This document shows positions 15,335 to 23,466 of a DNA stretch of 41,956 nt, piece after piece. Position numbers and translations under genes: made by a program. Each line of letters begins with the position of its first letter. The first letter of the stretch is position 1. Below the pieces are notes generated by a model. The model was not told the origin of the DNA. It worked only from the letters and a program-made list of their open reading frames with translations, and did no database searches. Source of the DNA: Campylobacterota bacterium (GTDB lineage Bacteria; Campylobacterota; Campylobacteria; Campylobacterales; Sulfurovaceae); NCBI GenBank assembly GCA_030595845.1, contig JAUVCL010000001.1:1-41956 (forward strand). The letters run 5' to 3'.

Positions 15335-15868
15335 CTAATAAAGTCCGAATTTTCCATCAGCTCTTTTGTACATGACTCGCATAAGTCCTTCGGTGTCGTT
15401 AAACACTATGAATTGTCTTTTTTTATTGTCTCTAAGGGCATCAGTAGCTTCATCAAAATCCATTGGTTTATGAAGCACAAGATCCATAGGAACAATCTCA
15501 ACTTCTTCTGTGTTTAAATCGGTAACAGCTTCGGCTTCTTCTCCCATATCTTTAAAGCTCATAATTCTATGACCTTTTATTTTATCGGCATGTCTTCTAA
15601 GTGATTTCTTAAGTCTTTCTATAGCAAGGTCAATAGCTGCATAAACATCTTTATCATTTTGGGTAATAACGATGGTATTTTTATCTTTTAAATTTACGAT
15701 GAACTCTGTCACAAAACCTTTTTTCCCACCCTTTTCATTGGCTGAGATGACGGTATTGGCTGAAATAATATCTAAATGGTATTTATTAAGTCCCTCTACC
15801 GCGGCGTCGGCATAGGCTTTGATTGGTTCTGTAAGTTCAAAATGTCTTCCTGTAATACTCTTGTTCAT
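15335..15868 (-). CDS. hpf: Long ribosome hibernation promoting factor
   Basis: A 177-aa long-form HPF. The N-terminal domain (about 1-100) is the RaiA/HPF fold that binds the decoding centre, with the basic helix IERLKKSLRRHADKIKGHR. After an acidic linker, the C-terminal domain (about 120-177, VPMDLVLHKPMDFDEATDAL...FNDTEGLMRVMYKRADGKFGLY) drives 70S dimerisation into inactive 100S particles. The ATG has AAAGG 7 nt upstream. A 21-bp palindrome lies in the leader (15891-15911). Convergent with recG. Confidence 0.95.
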   Translation of the reverse strand: MNKSITGRHFELTEPIKAYADAAVEGLNKYHLDIISANTVISANEKGGKKGFVTEFIVNLKDKNTIVITQNDKDVYAAIDLAIERLKKSLRRHADKIKGHRIMSFKDMGEEAEAVTDLNTEEVEIVPMDLVLHKPMDFDEATDALRDNKKRQFIVFNDTEGLMRVMYKRADGKFGLY

Positions 15869-15890
15869 TATAAATCCTTTAATAATAAAA

Positions 15891-15911
15891 TATGGATATC
15901 AACTATCCATA
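15891..15911. promoter_or_regulatory. Palindrome in the hpf leader
   Basis: TATGGATA and TATCCATA are perfect 8-bp arms around TCAAC, 22 bp before the hpf ATG and just before its AAAGG site. It could be an operator, or an RNA hairpin that affects translation. Confidence 0.4.
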
Positions 15912-15994
15912 CTTAATTTTAACTTAAGATGCTTAATGAAGGGTAAATAGAAAAGGTTTTTAGTAGGAAAAATCCTCTAGAAATGTATAAAATT

Positions 15995-16663
15995 TTAAGA
16001 GTCTTCCTGTCCTACAATGTAGGCATGACCTGTTTCTTGAGCAATATTAATTACAAGATCTGTAATGTCTGAAGTTTCAAAAGAAAAAGTAATAGTACAA
16101 TCACCATTACTGACATAGGTTCGGTAATCATTTAAACCATTGTTCGATACACCTCTATGAGGTCTGCCTAAATGATCAAAGGCAATGTGTTTTGCAGTTG
16201 TGTTTTGAGTGCCTTTACAATTGTTAAATGCTATATTATCTATGCCATATTTTTTACTAATAAATATATTGGAACTCTCATTTGATTGAGGGGAAGATGG
16301 ATTATTATTATACATATACTTACCGTTAAAGGGATCAATAGCAGACTCAGCTTTGTCTATATTTGTGCCAGTATAATCACTATTGGATCCAATAGTGTAG
16401 CTCCATGTTGTACCACCAGATTGTGTAAAACGGATTTGCCAAAGTGCTTTCTGCCAGTTATTAACAAATGGATTTGTTTTATCGTCATTAAGTGCTAAAT
16501 TCTGTGTATATCGTATGGCAGAGAGGATATTGTCCGCAGCTTCTTGTTTTAGGTCTCGTTCAATTCTTGGAAGAGCAAGTGCTGCAAGTATACCTAGTAC
16601 AACGATAACAAAGACTAATTCAATCATAGTAAACGCTTTGGTTTGTTTAGTTAAAGTTCTCAT
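15995..16663 (-). CDS. Pseudopilin with GspH/FimT-like N-terminus
   Basis: A 222-aa type IV pilin-like protein, the last gene of the surface-protein operon. The class III signal peptide is short and basic, with cleavage expected between A10 and F11 (KAFTMIEL), and E15 is the +5 glutamate needed for assembly. A long hydrophobic helix follows (VFVIVVLGILAALALP), then a variable soluble domain of unknown ligand with NST-rich loops. It overlaps the previous gene by ATGA. Minor pseudopilins of this kind prime pilus or type II secretion filament assembly. Which system it serves cannot be told, since no ATPase or secretin gene is present in the window. Confidence 0.86.
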   Translation of the reverse strand: MRTLTKQTKAFTMIELVFVIVVLGILAALALPRIERDLKQEAADNILSAIRYTQNLALNDDKTNPFVNNWQKALWQIRFTQSGGTTWSYTIGSNSDYTGTNIDKAESAIDPFNGKYMYNNNPSSPQSNESSNIFISKKYGIDNIAFNNCKGTQNTTAKHIAFDHLGRPHRGVSNNGLNDYRTYVSNGDCTITFSFETSDITDLVINIAQETGHAYIVGQEDS

Positions 16664-17103
16664 ATTTTTTGCAGGCTCCTTCTGTGATAGGTCATATTGA
16701 GATCATCGGGATGATCTGCATCAGGATATGATACAAAGACATCTATAATAATGTTAAGAGGTGACTCGGGTGTTACTACGGCGTTACTTATTACATTGGT
16801 ACATGAACTAACTTCGGAATTTCCAATATATGATATGATGGTTTTAATGGTATAGTTATCAATAGTAGCATTGATATTATCAAGACAAGTGGTAGTGTTT
16901 CTGTCATTTGCCATCACTCCCATAATAGCGTACTCTGTATAACTCTTAGCATACAGTATTGCTTGTTCTTTCTGGTACTGTGCTGTTGTTGTTTTAACCA
17001 TTTTACCTGACATATTCATGATGAGCATTGCGACCGTAGCCATAAGTACGATCACGACAATAGCCATGATGAGAGAAAAGGCTTCACGTTGTTTATTCAT
17101 CAT
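16660..17103 (-). CDS. Minor pilin-like protein without Glu5 (GspK/PilX type)
   Basis: A 147-aa protein with a short basic leader and a pilin helix: cleavage expected between A8 and F9 (REAFSLIMAIVVIVLMATVAMLI). Position +5 is Met rather than Glu, which is the hallmark of GspK/PilX-type subunits that sit at the filament tip. The soluble part is small. Start ATG 17103 forms ATGA with the upstream TGA; a second ATG follows at once at 17100. Confidence 0.75.
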   Translation of the reverse strand: MMNKQREAFSLIMAIVVIVLMATVAMLIMNMSGKMVKTTTAQYQKEQAILYAKSYTEYAIMGVMANDRNTTTCLDNINATIDNYTIKTIISYIGNSEVSSCTNVISNAVVTPESPLNIIIDVFVSYPDADHPDDLNMTYHRRSLQKI

Positions 17104-18011
17104 CTTATCACCGCCTTTTCTTTACATGTTGTGATGTTGTAATCCCCACCGATATTTTCTTCCTGGCATATTTTAAATCGTATAGTATTGCCTGACCCTG
17201 TAAATCTGAATGCAGAAATATTACGGATCAAGAGTTTGCTTGAGGCATTGACATGATTGAAATTTTCACCCTGCCATGGTTGGAAATCGTATCTCAGTAC
17301 CAAGTCACAAGGAAAGTCCGTCACGGTACAAATTGTTGTTCCATCTTTTTTTAAAGGAACAATAGCATAGGCACTACTTGCAATCTTGTAGTGTTCACGG
17401 ATAGTCTTACCAGAAAGATCTGCAACAGTGATTGTTGTTCCTGCGACACTTGAAATTTTGGTCAGTCCAGTTATATCTGTACTGTCACCAATTGCTAATA
17501 CCCCATAGCCTATATTGCTGGTATTGTATGTCCTTGGAAAAAATATAGCTGTATTTGATATACTGCTACCAAGATTTGTAATGATAGAAGATGCAAGAGT
17601 AAGATTAGATCCTGGTGTGGATATAGTAGTTGCTGTAGTAGCTATAGTGTCATTTGTATCAGCAAATCCATTCCAACCTCCAGCATTGAAACTGTCATGA
17701 TCATATCCAACCCATTGTAATATAGTTGCAGTAGGATCCAAAAGAGATTCAAGAGATTCCTTAGTGTTCCCAGTCGGGTTGATAGCAATAATAGTATTTG
17801 GTATAGAATATGACAATCTATTTGCAATTTGTGTGGCAGCGATAGCTGTTTTTGAACTGCTTTTATGTGCACCTCTTTGTACAATGTAGTTACTGTATAC
17901 ATTAGCGATGAGTTCAGATCCTATGGATGATATGATCCCAAGTATAACAATGACAAATATGAGTTCCAGCATTGTAAAACCTGGCTTTGATGTACATACT
18001 GTATGTTTCAC
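17100..18011 (-). CDS. Pseudopilin, GspJ/PilW-like
   Basis: A 303-aa pilin-like protein with a processing site between G11 and F12 (KPGFTMLEL, the canonical G-F) and the +5 Glu at E16, followed by the helix FVIVILGIISSIGSELIANVY. The soluble domain is long and rich in S, T, N and I, with four cysteines near the C-terminus that may form disulfides. The start codon is GTG at 18011, overlapping the upstream TAG by one base. The size and position fit a GspJ- or PilW-type minor pilin. Assignment to subtype is by size and order only. Confidence 0.8.
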   Translation of the reverse strand: MKHTVCTSKPGFTMLELIFVIVILGIISSIGSELIANVYSNYIVQRGAHKSSSKTAIAATQIANRLSYSIPNTIIAINPTGNTKESLESLLDPTATILQWVGYDHDSFNAGGWNGFADTNDTIATTATTISTPGSNLTLASSIITNLGSSISNTAIFFPRTYNTSNIGYGVLAIGDSTDITGLTKISSVAGTTITVADLSGKTIREHYKIASSAYAIVPLKKDGTTICTVTDFPCDLVLRYDFQPWQGENFNHVNASSKLLIRNISAFRFTGSGNTIRFKICQEENIGGDYNITTCKEKAVIR

Positions 18012-18775
18012 TAAAAACTCCTAGCTTCAAGTTTGTATTCACCTATGTTAGATGAAAAAGCTTTTAACACAATTTTTTTCTCTAATTCATCTATATTACT
18101 GTCAGTTGTCACCGTTACTTTTATCATTTTGACATTGGTAGTACCTGATGGAGATGAATTGAATGGGTTAAATGTAATCGTGCTACTGTCAAATGTTGTG
18201 TTTGCATCTATGGTATATAAGATCTGTGTATTAAATACCATACCTTTACTACCTGTATTTGTAAGCGTATCTACCAAATCTCCTCTTAGTGCGTTATCTG
18301 CAATTGAAAGTGTACCCGTATCATTTACATCGATGGTAGCAAAATCGTCTATATCATCATATGAGTTATTTGCATCATCATTTTCTAAGGTTGTAGCAAC
18401 AAATGGTCCAAAATAATTTGAGTCTGTGGCGTTTTGTTCCGTACTTAAGTTATCTATAAAGGTTCTATTACTTATGGCAGGTGTCCCTGCACGTCTCCTC
18501 TCTGTGGAAGAAATAGGTGCAAGAAGTGAAGAACCATTATTTACTAAAAGTACAGGTGCACCCAAGGAAGTATTTGTATCAGCTTCATCCCAGTGTCTGC
18601 TTAATATCATATTTATGTCAGCTGCTCCAGCTGCTATGGCTTCCTGTTGTAGGACTACTTGTGTACTTTTTTGTGATTGACTTATTAGCATGGGTGCAGA
18701 CATCATTACTATACCCATGATAACAAGTGCAAATATCAGTTCGATCATGGCTATGGCTTTTCGTTGCTTATTCAT
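18011..18775 (-). CDS. Pseudopilin, GspI/PilV-like
   Basis: A 254-aa pilin-like protein. The leader MNKQRKA is followed by I-A-M-I-E-L, so the residue after cleavage would be Ile instead of the usual Phe, with E12 as the +5 glutamate and a helix IFALVIMGIVMMSAPMLI. TTG 18781 and GTG 18778 lie in frame upstream, but ATG 18775, which shares its A with the upstream TGA, is the likely start. The soluble domain is acidic and asparagine-rich (NDDANNSYDDIDDF). It is the first pseudopilin after the large surface protein, and coupled to it. Confidence 0.8.
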   Translation of the reverse strand: MNKQRKAIAMIELIFALVIMGIVMMSAPMLISQSQKSTQVVLQQEAIAAGAADINMILSRHWDEADTNTSLGAPVLLVNNGSSLLAPISSTERRRAGTPAISNRTFIDNLSTEQNATDSNYFGPFVATTLENDDANNSYDDIDDFATIDVNDTGTLSIADNALRGDLVDTLTNTGSKGMVFNTQILYTIDANTTFDSSTITFNPFNSSPSGTTNVKMIKVTVTTDSNIDELEKKIVLKAFSSNIGEYKLEARSF

Positions 18776-21700
18776 CACCAATTCGACCTTTTGTTGCTGT
18801 TAGTGTTAACCTCTGTGTCAACTACGCTTCCTGTTCCACCGGGACCTGCCCAAATAGAAGGTGAAATAAATTTTACTTTATAAAAAGGACTAGGGTAGAT
18901 GGGGAGGCTGAATGGATTATGGATCAACCAGGCATCAGAAGTAGCATCCAACTTTATGTTGACCGTGAGTGGGAATGTAGGATTTGGACCCCTGTTGACT
19001 GTAAGATTGTCATCTTTCCCATCAGCTATGATAGATATCTTTGTATACGCCAAAGATGGTGTTCCCGAGCCTTCTACAACATCCACAGGCGGGTCAATGA
19101 CTTTAAGTGTAACATTGCCATCGCCAATGTTTGCGTTATGTCCTGAAGATATCCCCCAGGCACCTGATGAAGTAATACCTAAATCTGTACAGCTAACATA
19201 ATCTAGTGAGAACGCTCCTCCTGTATCACAATAAACATGAATGAGAATAGGTGTCAATGCAACTTCTGCTTTAGTAGTATATGTAAGACTTATGCCAACA
19301 GACGGTCTTGCTTTTGCATAATGCATAAAGGCAGTTTGACCTGTAATACCAGTTTGATTACCCTCTACATTGTCCGCATCTGTCATGTTGACATCAGTGA
19401 GGTTCATGGCAAAAGCTTGTACTACTTGATCAATATTTCTATCAAAATTAAGTTTGTATTCTGAATAATTTGTACCATTGCCATCTGGAGCATTTGGTTC
19501 AAACCCTGAAGCTTGAGTGCTTTCCCATGGTCCAGAAATAGAAAAGTTAAGTCCAGGTGTGTTAAGGTCGTCACCACTTATATTACCATCTGCAACATGG
19601 TAATATAAGATTTTTGTAAGAGGTGCTGTGTAAAACGGATCAAATGTTAAATTGAGGTCATTATTTCTAGCATAACAACCGTCAATATAGTTTGTTGTTG
19701 TATTGCCATCCTGATTAACAGCTGTAATATTAATATCTAGAGCTGCCCCCATATTTGGATTACCACCTGTAGCATTAAAATCATTCAGGTATGTAAAGTT
19801 GGCAATTGTATTGTGATTGGTAAGAGCCGCGCTGATGCCAAAATGATGTGGTACAAAAGTCATAGGTTCTTGCAACATAAGTCTACATCCGACTCGACCA
19901 AAAGGATCGCCGGAAGGGTCTGTAATATTATCGTCAAAAAGACATTCATAATTGTCTGTATCCGTACCATTTTGATCTACTAGTGTCCATTCTTGATCCA
20001 TAATGGTTAACGTTGTGACCCCAACATTAGAGTATTTAATATAATTAATATCATTATCCGCATAACCACCTAAGGTAGCATCAGCATTATCATCACCTCC
20101 AGCAAGAATACCAAAATTTATGCTTTGTGATTCGTTGGTGTCATAAGGACATGAAAGACTTGCATTGTAATCTAAACCTATTGCTGCTATTACTGTTGGA
20201 GGGTTGTATCCCACTAAGTCAGTTCTATAGAAGTCAGATTGAGGATCGTCATTATCTGCAGTAGTTGCATTAATTTCAATAGGATAATTTTTACCAGCAC
20301 GATAAGGATCATCTCCATCGTCATTTATAATAGAATATGAATAACTATAAGGTCGTACAGCAAATGTATCTGAAGTGGAGATAGGTGTTGTCGCATCTGC
20401 AAGACACTCTGCACAACCTAAATCATGGTTATAGTCTGCTGGAGAAATGGTTTCTTTTATACCTCCACAATGTCCAGTATATGCATTTGAATCACAAGGT
20501 GCAGCACCACCACCATCACCATAAACACAAACAGCAACTTTAGGATAACTTTCAATAGGGAATATCTCAAGAATCTTGACATCTGAATTTAGACATGCAG
20601 GAACTAAACATAAACTTGATTGTGTCACTGAAGTAGAGCAGTTATATCCTCCAAGCTCATTAAAGAAATTAGAATAATCAGTAAACTTAATTTCTAATGT
20701 AGCATCTCTAAAAGCTTCATTTATCTGAGGATACTCTTGTGTAGTGATTAATGCATTGTCTGTTTCAGTTAGTGTAAGCATAGAAGTAGTGGCTGGTGCA
20801 AATTTACCTGCCCATAGTGCATCATGATTCTCATCTCCTCCCGGATAGTTTATAAGGACAGACGCATCTATGGTATCGGAATTGCCTTGAGCATCCAAGT
20901 ATACACCAGTATAAGTTGAAGGGTTTCCATCACTGTCTAAATAGGTGAGACCCATTACAAAAGGTTGTTTTACAATTTTTGTCCCAACTTTTTTATAGCC
21001 ATTTCCTGAAGATCCATAAGGAATATACACAGCTTGGTTTAGAGTACTTAAGGTTGCTGAACTCATATCGACATCGTTGACTTGCATAGCTGTCGTTTGT
21101 ACAATTTTCGGAGGGATACCATAACCTGAATCACAAGGGTAGATATATTCTTCAACTGTATTAGTTGTAGTATTGTCTTCATTAATATTAGTTATATCAT
21201 CACGCTGATATTGTGCAATTAAAACGATATAGTCAATGGACTGATCTGCATTGTTATTAGGGTTTTCTATGCTTCGGGCATTTATATCGAAAATAGTATG
21301 GTTCTCATCAGGGGCTATATCACCAAAGTTAAAATTAAGTACGGTTTCAAAAGCATTTTCCAGATAAGTACTTGATTGTACATGTAATAATTCATCAAGT
21401 GTTTGGTTTGTAGTACATGTAGCATTGGCATCCGTATTTGTATCAACATAACAGTCATCTTTGTAGATTTCTGTTGAAGTATATGCTTTAAATATTTGTA
21501 CAGCTCGTAAGTCATTACCTTTTTGATTCCTAATCACAACAGAGGTGTCACAGTTACTTCCATAATAAAATCCACCAGCACGAAAACAAGTTTGGTCAAA
21601 TTCAGGCGCTTCATAACAGAGGTCTCTTACATAGTCGAGATTTTCAAAGCTTGGGAATACCGTTACGGTAACAGATGAAAATATATTAAAATCATTGAAA

Positions 21701-22125
21701 CCCGTTACCGTTAAAGAGGCTGTATTGGTTATTTGTGTTGGGTGATTGGGTGCTCTCAGTGAATACTGTATCACTCTAGCTCCCCCACCTATCATGAGCC
21801 CATCACAAATAATTTCTCCATTTGAATTGTTGATATCTATTGCACAGCTTAAATTCCCGTCATCTATGATGGTTAAGTTATAATCAGCCAGAGTAGTATT
21901 TGTACCATCAAGAAAGTCTTCATCAATATTGTCAGTGACGGTAATATTATAGTCAGGTGGATTATTAGCATTAGAGGTATTGGTAATGACAATAAAGTAA
22001 TTGATGGTACTGTCTCCTTCAATATACTGAGGAGATGCCACTTTTTTAATGGTCAAGTCGGGGGATGGACCTGCCCAAAGTAGACTAATAGAGAATAATA
22101 TAAATAAAATAATTTTATTTTTCAT
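18775..22125 (-). CDS. Large secreted surface protein with DUF11-like N-terminus
   Basis: A 1116-aa exported protein, first gene of the pilin-like operon. A signal peptide (KNKIILFILFSISLLWA) is followed by a DUF11/CARDB-type beta domain (PDLTIKKVASP...NYFIVITNTS...TVTDNI). A cysteine-rich middle follows, then FAVRPYSYSYSI near residue 607 that recalls MshQ/DUF6701 proteins of MSHA pilus loci, and a beta-rich C-terminus. N, D and T are abundant throughout. The ATG at 22125 has AAAAGG 7 nt upstream; the longer TTG start at 22146 is less likely. By position it resembles tip adhesin plus minor-pilin operons (PilY1 or MshQ type). Expected to be at the cell surface or filament tip. Confidence 0.78.
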   Translation of the reverse strand: MKNKIILFILFSISLLWAGPSPDLTIKKVASPQYIEGDSTINYFIVITNTSNANNPPDYNITVTDNIDEDFLDGTNTTLADYNLTIIDDGNLSCAIDINNSNGEIICDGLMIGGGARVIQYSLRAPNHPTQITNTASLTVTGFNDFNIFSSVTVTVFPSFENLDYVRDLCYEAPEFDQTCFRAGGFYYGSNCDTSVVIRNQKGNDLRAVQIFKAYTSTEIYKDDCYVDTNTDANATCTTNQTLDELLHVQSSTYLENAFETVLNFNFGDIAPDENHTIFDINARSIENPNNNADQSIDYIVLIAQYQRDDITNINEDNTTTNTVEEYIYPCDSGYGIPPKIVQTTAMQVNDVDMSSATLSTLNQAVYIPYGSSGNGYKKVGTKIVKQPFVMGLTYLDSDGNPSTYTGVYLDAQGNSDTIDASVLINYPGGDENHDALWAGKFAPATTSMLTLTETDNALITTQEYPQINEAFRDATLEIKFTDYSNFFNELGGYNCSTSVTQSSLCLVPACLNSDVKILEIFPIESYPKVAVCVYGDGGGAAPCDSNAYTGHCGGIKETISPADYNHDLGCAECLADATTPISTSDTFAVRPYSYSYSIINDDGDDPYRAGKNYPIEINATTADNDDPQSDFYRTDLVGYNPPTVIAAIGLDYNASLSCPYDTNESQSINFGILAGGDDNADATLGGYADNDINYIKYSNVGVTTLTIMDQEWTLVDQNGTDTDNYECLFDDNITDPSGDPFGRVGCRLMLQEPMTFVPHHFGISAALTNHNTIANFTYLNDFNATGGNPNMGAALDINITAVNQDGNTTTNYIDGCYARNNDLNLTFDPFYTAPLTKILYYHVADGNISGDDLNTPGLNFSISGPWESTQASGFEPNAPDGNGTNYSEYKLNFDRNIDQVVQAFAMNLTDVNMTDADNVEGNQTGITGQTAFMHYAKARPSVGISLTYTTKAEVALTPILIHVYCDTGGAFSLDYVSCTDLGITSSGAWGISSGHNANIGDGNVTLKVIDPPVDVVEGSGTPSLAYTKISIIADGKDDNLTVNRGPNPTFPLTVNIKLDATSDAWLIHNPFSLPIYPSPFYKVKFISPSIWAGPGGTGSVVDTEVNTNSNKRSNW

Positions 22126-22200
22126 AATAACGCCTTTTATGCTCAATGAACCGAGCGAATTTTGTATCTACATACGAAATTTAATGACATAAGCGTTATT
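22126..22200 (-). promoter_or_regulatory. Candidate expression platform: anti-Shine-Dalgarno pairing
   Basis: AATAACGC (minus 22200-22193), directly after the aptamer, is an exact 8-nt complement of GCGTTATT (22133-22126), which abuts the start codon and overlaps the AAAAGG ribosome site; a further TTATG/CATAA match extends it. The same bases can instead pair upstream (GTAAGC 22207-22202 with GCTTAT 22194-22189). Mutually exclusive pairing suggests translational control. Confidence 0.45.
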
Positions 22201-22206
22201 TGCTTA

Positions 22207-22446
22207 CGTTTGGTAACCCGGCTGTCTTATGAATCTGAGTGGTGGGTCAGAAATCACCAATCTTCTACAAGTCATTGCCTCGTGAGCATTCATAAATAAT
22301 CATCAATTAACCTACAGGTTAACCTCAAATTCTTTATAAACCCTCACAAGACAAGCACTTACAAAATATTTAGTGATTCAGACCCACCACCCAGATTTCA
22401 AGACCCGTGGTTTTCCGTCCCTGCTTCTCAACAGGTTTGGCTTTTC
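22207..22446 (-). ncRNA. c-di-GMP-I (GEMM-I) riboswitch with very long second arm
   Basis: On the minus strand the leader reads AAAAG CCAAACC (22445-22434), a first hairpin CCTGTT/AGCAGG with GNRA loop GAGA, GGACGGAAAACCACGGGTCT (22420-22401) and, after a long insertion, AGCCGGGTTACC (22222-22211). These blocks match the GEMM-I consensus closely. The second arm, normally short, is about 180 nt: GTCTT/AAGAC, then a 16-bp helix (22396-22381 with 22248-22233, one G-T), AATCAC/GTGATT, a 12-bp helix (22354-22343 with 22286-22275) and an apical TTAACC/GGTTAA hairpin. The ligand-contacting G is kept, favouring c-di-GMP over cGAMP. It controls the pilin-like operon 80 nt downstream. Confidence 0.85.
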
Positions 22447-22458
22447 ATTCTGTAATAC

Positions 22459-22464
22459 TTTATA
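22459..22464 (-). promoter_or_regulatory. -10 box for the surface-protein operon leader
   Basis: TATAAA on the minus strand, about 13 bp before the first bases of the aptamer. Its placement parallels the other two riboswitch leaders. Confidence 0.5.
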
Positions 22465-22661
22465 CTTAATAATATCATAGCTAAGATAAAATGAATATAA
22501 AATAAGTATTTTTTATAGTTAAACTTTTAAAAAAGTGAGAACTATTAAATATGTCTCTTGCTAAAATCAGACTTTTTGAATAGTTTTATAAACCTAATAC
22601 GCTTTATAACTCTTTTGAGATATCATAAAGGTATTATATATTTCAAAAACAGGATCCAAAT

Positions 22662-23306
22662 TTGAAGAAGCGTATTTTATTGAGTTTAGCAATAGCATTT
22701 ATGTTTGCAGGGTGTAGCGGTAAGGATGAAGAGGTAGCGGAGTTCAATAAACCGGCATTGTACTGGTATCAGAAGATAGCCGACAGTATTTCTAGAGGGA
22801 ATATGGATAAAGCTGATGCGTATTATATCTCTCTTAAAAGTGAGCATATGCGTTCACCGTTGATGCCAACTACAATGATGATGCTTTCTCATGCACATAT
22901 GAATAAAGAAGAATATCTGCTTTCAAACTACTATCTTGATGAATATAATAAACGGTATGGCGAAGGTGACAGTCGTGAGTATACTGATTTTATGAAATTA
23001 AAATCGTCATTTTTGGGTGTGAAAGATGTGTATAAAGATCAAAAGCTTATTATTGACAGTATTGAATCGTCCAAGGTCTATATTTACCGTTACCCAGGTT
23101 CCGCGTATGCGCCACTTGTGAACACGATGCTTATACGATTACACATGAGCCAATATCTGCTTAATGAAAACATCGCGGCACTGTATGACAGAACCGATAA
23201 ACCTGATGCTGCTAAAATATATAGAGATAAAAACAAAGATTCTGTGGTAGAGATGACCGATATCACACCACCTGAAAAAGGTATAGTAGGGTATATTTTC
23301 GATTAA
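22662..23306 (+). CDS. bamD: Outer-membrane assembly lipoprotein BamD
   Basis: Component of the BAM complex that folds beta-barrel proteins into the outer membrane. The 214-aa product has a lipoprotein signal with lipobox FAGC (C18) and then TPR-like helices, with ALYWYQKIADSISRGNMDKADAYY, SNYYLDEYNKRYG and a C-terminal YRYPGSAYA segment typical of the family. Start is TTG at 22662 with AGGA about 7 nt upstream. It is divergent from the riboswitch-led operon. The gap 22465-22661 holds AT-rich promoter-like DNA and nothing else I can identify. Confidence 0.92.
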   Translation: MKKRILLSLAIAFMFAGCSGKDEEVAEFNKPALYWYQKIADSISRGNMDKADAYYISLKSEHMRSPLMPTTMMMLSHAHMNKEEYLLSNYYLDEYNKRYGEGDSREYTDFMKLKSSFLGVKDVYKDQKLIIDSIESSKVYIYRYPGSAYAPLVNTMLIRLHMSQYLLNENIAALYDRTDKPDAAKIYRDKNKDSVVEMTDITPPEKGIVGYIFD

Positions 23307-23343
23307 GAGCTTTGACTTTTAATTAAAAATTATGCTATTTCCT

Positions 23344-23439
23344 CGTTCCACCTCTCCCGAGGTGGAATGTATAGAGAATTAAAATTTAAGATAATAATTT
23401 AAACTACATAGTGATTCCACCTCGGGAGAGGTGGAACCA
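23344..23439. repeat. Palindromic element, CGTTCCACCTC family
   Basis: Two near-identical hairpins in inverted order (GTTCCACCTCTCCCGAGGTGGAAT and ATTCCACCTCGGGAGAGGTGGAAC) separated by an AT-rich spacer. It fills the bamD-lon gap and ends just before the AAAGG site of lon. Same layout as the CTCGTTCCCA family but a different arm sequence. Confidence 0.85.
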
Positions 23440-23466
23440 GATTGAGAATATATACAAAGGATTTTT

